From: Candidatus Marispirochaeta associata
GTDB lineage: Bacteria > Spirochaetota > Spirochaetia > JC444 > Marispirochaetaceae
Assembly (NCBI GenBank): GCA_001749745.1
Contig: JWTM01000532.1
Span: 62,001-126,000 of the forward strand
Length of the DNA stretch: 64,000 bases
Direction of reading: 5' to 3'
A program made the translations under genes and the position numbers. Each line of letters begins with the position of its first letter. The stretch's first letter is position 1. Shown piece by piece: positions 52,510-59,989 of the stretch. Below the pieces are notes generated by a model that was not told where the DNA came from, did not search any database, and saw only the letters and a program-made list of their open reading frames with translations.

Positions 52510-53946
52510 ATGTCACAGAAAAAGATGAAAGGCACAAAAATTATTACTTCACTCGGTTTATTGCTGATCGCATTCGCTATTTCCGGTTGTGAAGACGGTG
52601 TTCTGGCGGAGATAGAAGAACAGGTATCCCAGGCGAAACTAGCTGATTATACCTTAACCATAATAGAATCGGAGGTGGGTACAGTAACTCCCACGGGCGC
52701 AATAAATCTAAAGGATGGTGATTCAACAGAAATTCAAGCCATTGAACAAGTAGGCTTTCCTTTTGTGCGTTGGGAACAAGTTAGCGGTTCAGGTAATGCC
52801 AATTTCTTAGATGCTAATTCCGAATCAACTACAGTAACCTTAACCGACGGGAATGCAACCGTTCAAGCCATATGGGATGACGCGATAGATCCTTCAGGGA
52901 GTATAAATATTGAGGACAAAATCAATATTTCCGGAACCGATTATAGAAACGATCGGACCATTGATATCACCCTAACTTACAGCGACAACTCTGGCGGTGT
53001 ACCGTGGATGAAGCTTTCTGCATCGAGTTTCGGTGAAGGAACGAGCTCCGGCTGGATTCCGGCCGCAGTTAGCGCAAATTATACCTTTCCTTCCGATGGT
53101 CCAAAGACAGTGTACGCGCGTTTCAGGGATGAATCCGGAAATGAGTCCCCTCTCTATTCTACTGATATTTATATTGATACCACACCTCCAATTAGAGAGT
53201 TGTTTGGTGTTTGGCATGCGTCAAATCCTACTCAAAGCCGCGATTATGTGACTGGCGTAAGTGACTCGGATATTGTTTTAGTATACGAGGCCAGGGACGA
53301 CGCCAGCGGTGTAGAAAAGGTCTATTTTAGCAATTCCACAGTTCGGCCCGGCACGGCGCAAATACAGTCTTACAGCGAGCCTACCTCTCCTTTCGCCTGG
53401 GAATTAACCCCTTACACCTATATTTATGGGGATTATTCTGTGTATGTCTGGTTTGAAGATAAGCTTGGAAACAGATCTCAATACATGGACACTGTGCGCT
53501 ATGACGACCAGTATGAGGGAAGATTCGGCAATAATAGTGCGGACGCCGTCAGCGGTGCCACGCTGATCATCGATGACAGTGCCGATGAAGATAGCCGTTT
53601 AGCCCTGTTTACCGGGAAAGGGACCGCCAAACTGAAGGATGCAGATTATTATAAGTTTGGATTCTGGGATTCATATTATGATGCGGTTATCAAGCTTGAT
53701 CTGAATACAATCGACCCGGATCCTCGGGTTACCTTCTATGATCATAATCGGAACGTAATTACTCCGGATTCCGTGACAGATCCACCGGACTATTTTGATC
53801 TCCAGTATACCTTCTCATTACCTTATGTCAATACAGGTGGCTATCCATATTATATCTATATGCGCGTCGATAGAAACGCATCGGTGCCGTATGACGACGA
53901 TCTTAGCTATGATATTGGCTGGGAGTTTTACTATAACGGAATGTAG
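52510..53946 (+). CDS. Surface lipoprotein, partner of copy 2
   Basis: 478 residues with a lipoprotein signal (lipobox ISGC near residue 27). The post-lipobox segment EDGVLAEIEEQVSQAKLADYTLTIIES parallels that of the lipoprotein at 48107. An InlB-B-like unit (TLTIIESEVGTVTPTG...FVRWEQVSG) is followed by an Ig-like unit with the DTTPPIRE linker, and a C-terminal domain with TGKGTAKLKDADYYKFGFWD, resembling a pre-peptidase or carbohydrate-binding sandwich. The AGGAGG at 52498 gives good translation. A hairpin follows the stop. Confidence 0.7.
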   Translation: MSQKKMKGTKIITSLGLLLIAFAISGCEDGVLAEIEEQVSQAKLADYTLTIIESEVGTVTPTGAINLKDGDSTEIQAIEQVGFPFVRWEQVSGSGNANFLDANSESTTVTLTDGNATVQAIWDDAIDPSGSINIEDKINISGTDYRNDRTIDITLTYSDNSGGVPWMKLSASSFGEGTSSGWIPAAVSANYTFPSDGPKTVYARFRDESGNESPLYSTDIYIDTTPPIRELFGVWHASNPTQSRDYVTGVSDSDIVLVYEARDDASGVEKVYFSNSTVRPGTAQIQSYSEPTSPFAWELTPYTYIYGDYSVYVWFEDKLGNRSQYMDTVRYDDQYEGRFGNNSADAVSGATLIIDDSADEDSRLALFTGKGTAKLKDADYYKFGFWDSYYDAVIKLDLNTIDPDPRVTFYDHNRNVITPDSVTDPPDYFDLQYTFSLPYVNTGGYPYYIYMRVDRNASVPYDDDLSYDIGWEFYYNGM

Positions 53947-53965
53947 GGCTCGTCGATAATAGAGC

Positions 53966-53993
53966 TATCCCCAGGGTTAGCGCCCTGGGGATA
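53966..53993. terminator. Hairpin between convergent genes
   Basis: A perfect 11-base stem (53966-53976 with 53983-53993) with a 6-base loop, but no T-run on either side. It may terminate both flanking genes. Confidence 0.6.
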
Positions 53994-54005
53994 TTCCGTT
54001 CAGCT

Positions 54006-54704
54006 TCAACAGCGTAAAAACCATTCATCAAGAAGTTGGGAAACTTCGAGAGGCTTTTCCAGGGGCGACAAGTGTCCGCAATTGGCGAATACCTCATACT
54101 GCGCATTCAGTATAAGCGACTTAATGTGATCATGCCGATCCGCAGGACAGAGCAGATCTTGTGCGCCATAGGCTATTAATGTCGGGCAATTTATCTCCCT
54201 AAGGGGGTCGGAATAATCCGGTCTGGTTTCCAGGGCCCGAGCATGATTCCCGAGCTTCTCAACGCCGCATTCCTCGGCCATTTGGTAAATGATTGCACGA
54301 AGCCCTTCATCTTCCGTCCGGTCAGGATGCACAAGCTTGGGCAGGAGCCGCTTCAAACTCATTTTTCCCGGACCGATCAGTTTTCCCTCTTGGACCAGCT
54401 TCTGCCGTGCCGCGGAGACCTCCGCTCCTTCCGATTTTGCGTTGGTATCGAGAAGGACAAGCCCTTGCACGAGATCCGGTCGTTGTCGGACCATCTCCAT
54501 TGCAATGATGCCCCCCATGGAGAGACCGCATATGATGCACGGGTCGGGGTGCTTCCGCCACAACACTCGAGCAATATCCTCCATCGTCGTAAGCGGGGGT
54601 ATGTCGGCGACCGTCCCGGAAATGCCGTCTGAAAGATGATCTAGCTGATATTGAAAAAGAGCATCGGTACAAAGATATCCGGGAATAAAAAGTATCTTCT
54701 GCAT
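54006..54704 (-). CDS. Alpha/beta hydrolase
   Basis: 232 residues. The oxyanion region is ILFIPGYLCTDALF, the nucleophile elbow is GLSMGG (Ser near 84), the acid is probably in LIAYGAQDLLCPADRH, and the histidine is in FANCGHLSPLEKP. The triad looks complete. The substrate is unknown. Its ATG directly follows the stop of the cupin gene (TAGATG), so the two are translationally coupled and probably act in one small-molecule pathway. Confidence 0.85.
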   Translation of the reverse strand: MQKILFIPGYLCTDALFQYQLDHLSDGISGTVADIPPLTTMEDIARVLWRKHPDPCIICGLSMGGIIAMEMVRQRPDLVQGLVLLDTNAKSEGAEVSAARQKLVQEGKLIGPGKMSLKRLLPKLVHPDRTEDEGLRAIIYQMAEECGVEKLGNHARALETRPDYSDPLREINCPTLIAYGAQDLLCPADRHDHIKSLILNAQYEVFANCGHLSPLEKPLEVSQLLDEWFLRC

Positions 54705-55703
54705 CTATAGTAAGACCGGTTCCGACGGGAAATCACCGTTTACAAAACAGTAGGTATAGCTTTCTCCCCGGACTCCTTTCAGAGAGTAGGCTGTTCCCTT
54801 CGGAACATCATAGGTATCACCGGGGCCAAGCACAATCGGCATAAGCTGCTTGTCTTCAAATTCGATCTGAACATCACCGAAGAGATTAACCAGAACCTGA
54901 TTCTCTGATCTGCGGTGCATGGGGACTATTCCGCCGGGAATCATTCCATAAGCGTAAATACATGCGCCGTCGATACTCTTAACCTCGAAGTCTGCCGGAT
55001 TGTCCGGGTGTCCGCTGATGTGAAAATGGGTGAAATCGCCGTTCTGAGAGAAATCGGTAGCCCTGGGCCGTTTTGTTACCCATCGAGAAACGAATTTGAG
55101 CATCTCCTCTTCAGTGTAGTCGTCGAAGCTTTGTACTTCTTCGCTGCTCATAAGGGGGAAGAGCTCCTCCTCTGAAGGCTCAGGATCACCGGCCACGGTG
55201 TCGGCGAGTTGTTTATTCTTGAGCAGATACATGCCGTGCTTGCGCCCCTCGAGGATCGCGGTCGGATGCCAAACTATTCCGCCGCCGCAGTCGTTTCCTC
55301 CCAGGAGGGTGAAGAGGAAGCCGTAGTCGTCGCCCACAACCTCGAAACCACGAAAACAGTTTGTGGGCACAGAGATCATATCTCCTGGACCTAGGATAGT
55401 CTCCCTGGCGCCTTCCGGTCCCCAGTAGATACGGAATTGCCCCTTGAAGATTAGAAAGACCTCGGCGGTGAAGTGGCTGTGTAAAGAATTGAGGATACCC
55501 GGCGGTTGTCCTGCGGCACCCACATGGAATCCGTCGGTTCCGTGGATATGAATCGGTTGGCGGGGATTCTCCGAAACACCCTTACCGATAATGCAGTAAT
55601 TCTCCTTCAGATGGCTGCCGGGAGTTCTCGCATCGACGAAGGCCGCCCGGGCGTATTCGAGGTCCGCATAGCGGACTAAATAATCGTTTGTAGAGTAGTC
55701 CAT
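54705..55703 (-). CDS. Double cupin protein, dioxygenase-like
   Basis: 332 residues with two cupin barrels. The N-terminal one keeps the metal pattern HSHFTAEVFLIFKGQFRIYWG...LGPGDMISVPTNCFRGFE. The C-terminal one (VPMHRRSENQVLVNLFGDVQIEFED..LGPGDTYDVPKGTAYSL) has only one histidine of the pair, so metal binding there is doubtful. The arrangement recalls gentisate- or quercetin-type dioxygenases. TGGAGG lies 5 bases before the ATG. An operator-like inverted repeat overlaps its promoter. Confidence 0.8.
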   Translation of the reverse strand: MDYSTNDYLVRYADLEYARAAFVDARTPGSHLKENYCIIGKGVSENPRQPIHIHGTDGFHVGAAGQPPGILNSLHSHFTAEVFLIFKGQFRIYWGPEGARETILGPGDMISVPTNCFRGFEVVGDDYGFLFTLLGGNDCGGGIVWHPTAILEGRKHGMYLLKNKQLADTVAGDPEPSEEELFPLMSSEEVQSFDDYTEEEMLKFVSRWVTKRPRATDFSQNGDFTHFHISGHPDNPADFEVKSIDGACIYAYGMIPGGIVPMHRRSENQVLVNLFGDVQIEFEDKQLMPIVLGPGDTYDVPKGTAYSLKGVRGESYTYCFVNGDFPSEPVLL

Positions 55704-55732
55704 GGGATCCTCCAGAGTGACTACGTATTCAT

Positions 55733-55763
55733 ATTATCTATTTTACACCCAGATAGCGTAAAA
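55733..55763 (-). promoter_or_regulatory. Promoter and operator-like repeat of the cupin operon
   Basis: On the minus strand: TTTACG (55757-55762), 18 bases, GATAAT (55733-55738). The inverted repeat TTTTAC-11-GTAAAA (55741-55746 and 55758-55763) covers the -35 and spacer. Confidence 0.5.
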
Positions 55764-55858
55764 GTAAAATGAAATATGATGGTGATTGTAAGGATAAAGA
55801 CAAATACGGATGAGCCAACGAACAGGAGTAGGTATGAAGGTGTATTATCGTAAGACAT

Positions 55859-55906
55859 TTAACTTGAGCTGTTTAACGTGTTAAGGAATCAAAGATTATT
55901 TAACAT
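55859..55906. repeat. TTAAC-box operator-like element, copy 1
   Basis: TTAAC, GTGTTAAG and TTAACAT at offsets 0, 19 and 41. The same three boxes at the same offsets occur at 59874-59921 before the fic gene. No gene is driven by this copy, so it may be a remnant. Confidence 0.6.
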
Positions 55907-55929
55907 ATTCAATCGCATCTTTTAAATAA

Positions 55930-55952
55930 GAAAACTCCGCCATTTGGCGGAG
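55930..55952 (-). terminator. Intrinsic terminator downstream of the tRNA-Gly fragment
   Basis: On the minus strand: CTCCGCC-AAAT-GGCGGAG followed by TTTTCTTATTT. This is the natural end of the former tRNA-Gly transcript. Confidence 0.8.
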
Positions 55953-56043
55953 CCTCGTTCTCAGCGCCTTCATTTTGCTCTCGTAATTCCTGTGGAATTA
56001 CTGCGCAAAACTCGGCTGCGATATCACCTTCGGTGAATCGCTA

Positions 56044-56201
56044 CGCCTGATATCTCGCGGTTTCATGCGCTTCGCTTCGGGAATGTCAGAGCAGGAAGCT
56101 CTGCCACTCCACTCACTCTCAGCGCCTGATACCTTACGGTTTCAGTCGCTTCGGTTCGGGAATGTTAGAGCAGGAAGCTCTGCCACTCCACTCACTCTCA
56201 G
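56044..56201. repeat. Two tandem 79-base repeats ending in the tRNA-Gly tail
   Basis: Units 56044-56122 and 56123-56201 are nearly identical; each begins CGCCTGATA and ends CACTCTCAG. A third CGCCTGAT at 56202 is the acceptor end of the tRNA fragment itself. A further CTCAGCGCCTT at about 55960 starts an unrelated 80-base stretch. On the minus strand the tRNA 3' tail is thus repeated at about 80-base steps down to the terminator. Confidence 0.85.
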
Positions 56202-56249
56202 CGCCTGATCGGAATCGAACCGACGTCATCAGCTTGGAAGGCTGAAACC
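56200..56249 (-). pseudogene. tRNA-Gly (TCC) 3' fragment, attachment-site remnant
   Basis: On the minus strand: anticodon stem-loop TCAGC-CTTCCAA-GCTGA, T arm GTCGG-TTCGATT-CCGAT, acceptor CAGGCGC and discriminator T. The 5' acceptor strand (expected GCGCCTG) and a normal D arm are missing, because unrelated AT-rich sequence begins at about 56250. Three-prime tRNA fragments of this type are the usual footprint of a tRNA-targeting integrase. Confidence 0.8.
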
Positions 56250-56390
56250 TATCACAATATGAAGATCTCATAATGTCTCATGAAATCTCTAAATAATTAT
56301 AGCATAGTATTATAGGTGCGCAAGAAGAATCTTAATATCGCACAATGTTTCACCAAATTCAGATCGAATTGCCTACATAAATGCATCATG

Positions 56391-56436
56391 ACATCTCCTC
56401 GCACGTGCGTACTGTTTAAATTACTGCTACTACAGA
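56391..56436. repeat. GC-alternating dispersed repeat, copy A
   Basis: CTCCTC, GCACGTGCGT, ACTGTTTAAA and TTACTGCTAC align without gaps to copies at 56795 and 59597. The most divergent of the three copies. Confidence 0.55.
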
Positions 56437-56770
56437 CCTGTCCCTACTGTACCTCTGTTCACTAACGAATAGGAGAGCATCAACCGGAAGTATGCTGATC
56501 CATCCAGACACGAGAGCATGCGGCACCTCCTATTTATGTTGAACCCTTGAATTACGATTGTCATGCATAGGTGTCTCAATAGACTAATCGTGAACGAGCT
56601 AATCTCCTAAGTAGGTCTGGATACACTTAGTCAAGTTCAGCGTACCACCATAAATTACATCTTTAAGGAGGCAACTTCATTTTATCAGATGGTTCCTGGG
56701 GACGCTTGCGTGGTTAAAGCTGCACAGATTCAGTTCTCATCGGGAGTCTTGATGAAAATCATCCAGTGAA

Positions 56771-56834
56771 TCCCTTTTTTATAGTGCTGGAAAACTCCTC
56801 GCGCGCGCGTAATGCTTAAAGTACTCCTACTACG
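56771..56834. repeat. GC-alternating dispersed repeat, copy B
   Basis: Shares CCCTTTTTTATAGTG, AAACTCCTC, a CGCGCGCGT core and a TACTCCT tail with copy C at 59574. Together B and C bracket the three genes 57101-59557. Confidence 0.65.
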
Positions 56835-57100
56835 GTCAAGGAGTGGGGTGCCCCTTCAACCGTTCTCTGTTGGGTCACAGTGGTCGGGTGCGGTCCACTG
56901 ATCCTTTTGGAGTGATGAACTAGCCCTCCTGACATCGATGTGGCCGGTCCCAGATCGTCCGGGAGTTTTTCCTATTGCGCTTGGGAATCCTTCTCATATA
57001 AACTGCAGCCAAGTGTAATATGCGTGTTGAAGCAGCTGTCCAATTCAGATCAGAACAGAGGCCTATACCACTATTACGAAAACAGCTATAGGAGAAATGT

Positions 57101-57463
57101 ATGAAAACAGTTCGTATCGTCCTGACCATCCTGATGGTCGCCCTGCTCGCCAGTTGTGCTACGATTCTTAGTGGTTCAAAGGATGATGTTACCTTCGACA
57201 GTGAACCCCGCGGCGCACAAATCATTGTGGATGGCAATGTGATGGGCGTGACGCCACTCACCGTGAGTCTCAAGCGGAATAAGTACAAGCAGGTCGAAGT
57301 CCACCTGGATGGCTATCGCGTCCAGACCCGGCCCCTCTCGACCAGCTATGATCCGGTTGCGCTGATCAATATCTTTTGGGATTGGAGTACGACCGACCTT
57401 ATTACGGGAAATGCCTTTGAATATGATCCGAACTCCTACTATTTCCGGCTCGATAAGGAATAA
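57101..57463 (+). CDS. PEGA-domain lipoprotein
   Basis: 120 residues, with AGGAGAA 6 bases before the ATG. The lipobox LLASC is near residue 19. One PEGA domain follows (VTFDSEPRGAQIIVDGNVMGVTPLTVSLKRNKYKQVEVHLDGYRVQTRPL), then a short tail with FWDWSTTDLITGNAFEYDP, which is often seen in small PEGA lipoproteins. Envelope function unknown. The downstream gene overlaps it in another frame. Confidence 0.82.
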   Translation: MKTVRIVLTILMVALLASCATILSGSKDDVTFDSEPRGAQIIVDGNVMGVTPLTVSLKRNKYKQVEVHLDGYRVQTRPLSTSYDPVALINIFWDWSTTDLITGNAFEYDPNSYYFRLDKE

Positions 57464-57800
57464 GTATCTCTTCCTGATCATTGGCATTCTTGCGAGCAGT
57501 AGTCTCGGCTGGGCGGATGGAGAGTCCGCCCAGGTTCTCTCGAACCCTGTGCCCGCGGAAAGCTCTCCGCAGGTGCTGGAATCACGCATACGAAGCTATG
57601 TTCTGCTCTATTACTCGGAGATCCGGAATGAGGCCCATCTTGGAACAGGACCCTATCTTCAGAGCCTCTTCCGTGAGCTTGCGCTCTACACCCAGGACCC
57701 GCCTCTCCTCGAACCAGTAAGGACGCACCTTGCCCAATGTGAAACGCCGAATGACATGTACCGTGTGGTGCTCGAATGGTTCCCCGAAATAGAGGAGTAG
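57411..57800 (+). CDS. Small exported hypothetical protein
   Basis: At most 129 residues. The ATG at 57411 or 57423 lies inside the PEGA gene, and the ribosome site is weak. A hydrophobic segment (NKYLFLIIGILASSSLGWADG) looks like a signal peptide; a later start nearer it is possible. The mature part is short and helical (RSYVLLYYSEIRNEAHLGTGPYLQSLFRELALY...). No family recognised. It lies between a PEGA lipoprotein and a DUF4105 gene, overlapping both, which argues for a real coupled gene. Confidence 0.55.
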   Translation: MPLNMIRTPTISGSIRNKYLFLIIGILASSSLGWADGESAQVLSNPVPAESSPQVLESRIRSYVLLYYSEIRNEAHLGTGPYLQSLFRELALYTQDPPLLEPVRTHLAQCETPNDMYRVVLEWFPEIEE

Positions 57801-59557
57801 CCTTTTCGCTTGTAGGTGAATGGCGGCGATTGCTCAGTGGGGTCGTACTCTCTGTGTTCGGTGTTCTCCCACTGAGCGCTGAGGCAATCACTGGCATCGA
57901 CACCCAGCAGATACAGGAACTGGCAGCCGCTCCTGAGTGGCACGCACTCTTGCATATCGATGCATCAGGAACGAGTGCCATTGATGACCCCTCCTTTTTC
58001 CTCGCTGAGAATCCTGGTGACCCGGAGAAGGAGATAGTTGCGCTCCTCCAGCAGTATTCACAGGCTACGGTAGAGCGCTTTCCCGCACGATACCTTTTCC
58101 TTGCAGAGCAGCTGGATCTCGAGATTCCGTTTACCGAATCAGATCGACTCGCCACTTTTCAGCGCACCCTGAATCCCGCATCCATCAGCGTGCTCTTTGC
58201 TTCCGCCTATCTGGGTTCACCCATGTCCTACTTTGGGCATACCTTAATCAAATTCAATAAAGCAGAGAATCCCTTCTTTTCCCAGGTGTTTGGCTTCGCC
58301 GCGGAGTTGCCCGACACGATTTCGACACCCAGCCTCATAGTCAACGGGTTGACGGGGAATCTTCCCGGACGCTATAGCTTTGGTCCGTTCTTTCTGGTGG
58401 CTGACCGCTATTTGCGAACGGAACAGCGCTATCTCATTGAGTATGAACTCAATCTGACTGCGTATCAGCGTCGCTTACTCGCGTATCACGCCTGGGAGCT
58501 GATGCACACCTCCTTCTCCTACCATTTCCTGACCCAGAATTGTACCTCAGAACTGATGCCCCTTCTCTCGGTGGTGCTTGCTTCTACCTCCTTTCAGGAA
58601 CGGGTGTTCGGTCTTGTTACTCCGTATGACCTGATCGCGGCGATCGAACAGATCGATGGCGTTTCTGACCCGACCTACCACTATCCCTCGGTGGATCGCA
58701 TCCAGTATGTGCATGCGCATCTGAGTCCTGCGGAGCGGCGTGCCTATCATGAGGTTCTCCGTGGCAGTTCGAAGACTACGCTCCTGGATGAGATTGATGA
58801 TTCCGATATCAGGGAGACGGTAGCCTATCTGTTGAGCTCTGGCACGGATCTGCGGTTTCGGCGGTTTGGGATTAAGGATGGGGAATATCGAGCGATTGAT
58901 CACCTGGTTTATCCACAGCCGACCGTTGCAGGGATTCCGCCCTACACACCGATTACCCGGCCGATGAAGATCTCGAGCGGTGTGCTCCATGCTGCTGCCA
59001 GCACACGACAGACCATCGGCTTCCGGCCCTTCTACTTTAATCGACGCGAGGACCGCCCGAATCGCCTGGCTGACGCGACCTTGGAGTTTCTCTCTGGTAC
59101 CGTAAGTACTGATTATACCGATCTCACCCTCGAAGAGCTGACTTTTCTGAGGATTGAATCCTTCCCCCGCTGTTATTCCTATTTTCCAATGCCCTCCTGG
59201 CGACTGGCAACAGGATTCGAGAAGCGGACGGCCGCTAAGGACCTGAACTATACGGGTGAGTTTGGGGCCGGAATCAGCTTGGGCGGGAGCGTATTCTCCC
59301 TCTATGGTCTACCAAATATCGTCTATCTCGTCGATCGGACCAGTATCGGTATTGAAGCGCTTTTCGGTACTGGACTCTGGTTGAAGCAGTTACATCTTGG
59401 CTATGACGCAAAATTGCCGCTCTGGTTTACGCACGAGCCGACGGAAGAGAGCCACGAGCTGTATGCCCATCTCAATCTCACGGATCGGCTGAGTGTGAGT
59501 GGAAGTTTCTCAATCTTGGATTGCGTCTCCGCCGTAGCAATCGGTGTGCGATTATGA
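57776..59557 (+). CDS. DUF4105 (Lnb-like) periplasmic/membrane protein
   Basis: 593 residues from ATG 57776, although a later start near TTG 57819 is possible. A signal-like segment (LLSGVVLSVFGVLPLSAEA) is followed by the DUF4105 domain: FPARYLFLAEQL, SVLFASAYLGSPMSYFGHTLIKFN and HFLTQNCTSELMPLLS, which contain the conserved His and Cys of this NlpC/P60-like family. The C-terminal 200 residues are strand-rich and could be a barrel. DUF4105 proteins are considered lipid- or lipoprotein-processing relatives. It is the last gene before repeat copy C. Confidence 0.75.
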   Translation: MVPRNRGVAFSLVGEWRRLLSGVVLSVFGVLPLSAEAITGIDTQQIQELAAAPEWHALLHIDASGTSAIDDPSFFLAENPGDPEKEIVALLQQYSQATVERFPARYLFLAEQLDLEIPFTESDRLATFQRTLNPASISVLFASAYLGSPMSYFGHTLIKFNKAENPFFSQVFGFAAELPDTISTPSLIVNGLTGNLPGRYSFGPFFLVADRYLRTEQRYLIEYELNLTAYQRRLLAYHAWELMHTSFSYHFLTQNCTSELMPLLSVVLASTSFQERVFGLVTPYDLIAAIEQIDGVSDPTYHYPSVDRIQYVHAHLSPAERRAYHEVLRGSSKTTLLDEIDDSDIRETVAYLLSSGTDLRFRRFGIKDGEYRAIDHLVYPQPTVAGIPPYTPITRPMKISSGVLHAAASTRQTIGFRPFYFNRREDRPNRLADATLEFLSGTVSTDYTDLTLEELTFLRIESFPRCYSYFPMPSWRLATGFEKRTAAKDLNYTGEFGAGISLGGSVFSLYGLPNIVYLVDRTSIGIEALFGTGLWLKQLHLGYDAKLPLWFTHEPTEESHELYAHLNLTDRLSVSGSFSILDCVSAVAIGVRL

Positions 59558-59573
59558 GAGGATTGTACGATAT

Positions 59574-59636
59574 CCCCTTTTTATAGTGTCCAGAAACTCC
59601 TCACGCGCGCGTACTCGTTGTAATACTCCTGGGTGT
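59574..59636. repeat. GC-alternating dispersed repeat, copy C
   Basis: CCCCTTTTTTATAGTG, AAACTCCTC, ACGCGCGCGT and TACTCCT as in copy B at 56771. Confidence 0.65.
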
Positions 59637-59873
59637 CTGGGGCTTGTGCACACTGATGAGACCTCGGAAACCGATATTTTTCCCCCTATAATCCCGTATG
59701 GCTGAATTGAACGGGATCAGCCCGCCAGAAATCTCCGCTCGGAGGGGTAAGGACGTACGTGCAGACGATCTTTTCACGATTCATGGGGAAGATCACTATT
59801 GAACCATAAAGATCGCTCCAGAGGCTTCTATTTGCCTCTCAGGATCGAATACCTGTTACATAATCAGAGAATT

Positions 59874-59921
59874 ATTAACACGACTGGTTGTATGTGTTAA
59901 GAAAAGCCAGAATAGTTAACA
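59874..59921. promoter_or_regulatory. TTAAC-box operator-like element, copy 2 (fic)
   Basis: TTAACAC (59874), GTGTTAAG (59893) and TTAACAT (59915). The first two form a perfect 7-base inverted repeat. Offsets 0, 19 and 41 equal those of the copy at 55859. The spacing of about two helical turns fits binding of a dimeric regulator, perhaps the winged helix of the Fic protein itself. Confidence 0.6.
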
Positions 59922-59989
59922 TGTTGCTGGTGTCGTGGTAAGAAATGCGGTATTCTTTACCATGAGCAGAGGACGAAGGGGGAGACGCG

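Larger units (their letters stand above)
56250..57100. other. Non-coding region at the island border
   Basis: About 850 bases without a gene that can be supported; the frames are short and lack ribosome sites. It holds two copies of the GC-alternating repeat and is AT-rich before about 56400. Confidence 0.5.
59558..59989. other. Intergenic control region before fic
   Basis: 432 bases without a gene. It holds repeat copy C, the TTAAC-box element at 59874-59921 and the near-palindrome GGTAAGAA..TTCTTTACC (59936-59960) directly before the fic ribosome site. Confidence 0.5.

Noticed and set aside
56040..56210. CRISPR array
   Set aside because: Only two 79-base direct repeats with no spacers; they carry the tRNA-Gly tail, so they are tRNA-derived repeats.
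56920..57288. Minus-strand 122-codon frame at the island border
   Set aside because: Overlaps the start of the well-supported PEGA lipoprotein gene, and lacks a ribosome site and any motif.
57411..57800. DUF3015 family for the small exported protein
   Set aside because: DUF3015 is often near DUF4105, but the conserved Gly/Cys features of that family are not visible here.
56391..59636. Integron attC sites
   Set aside because: The repeats have a CG core but no clear GTTRRRY/RYYYAAC ends and no integrase is seen; kept only as dispersed repeats.
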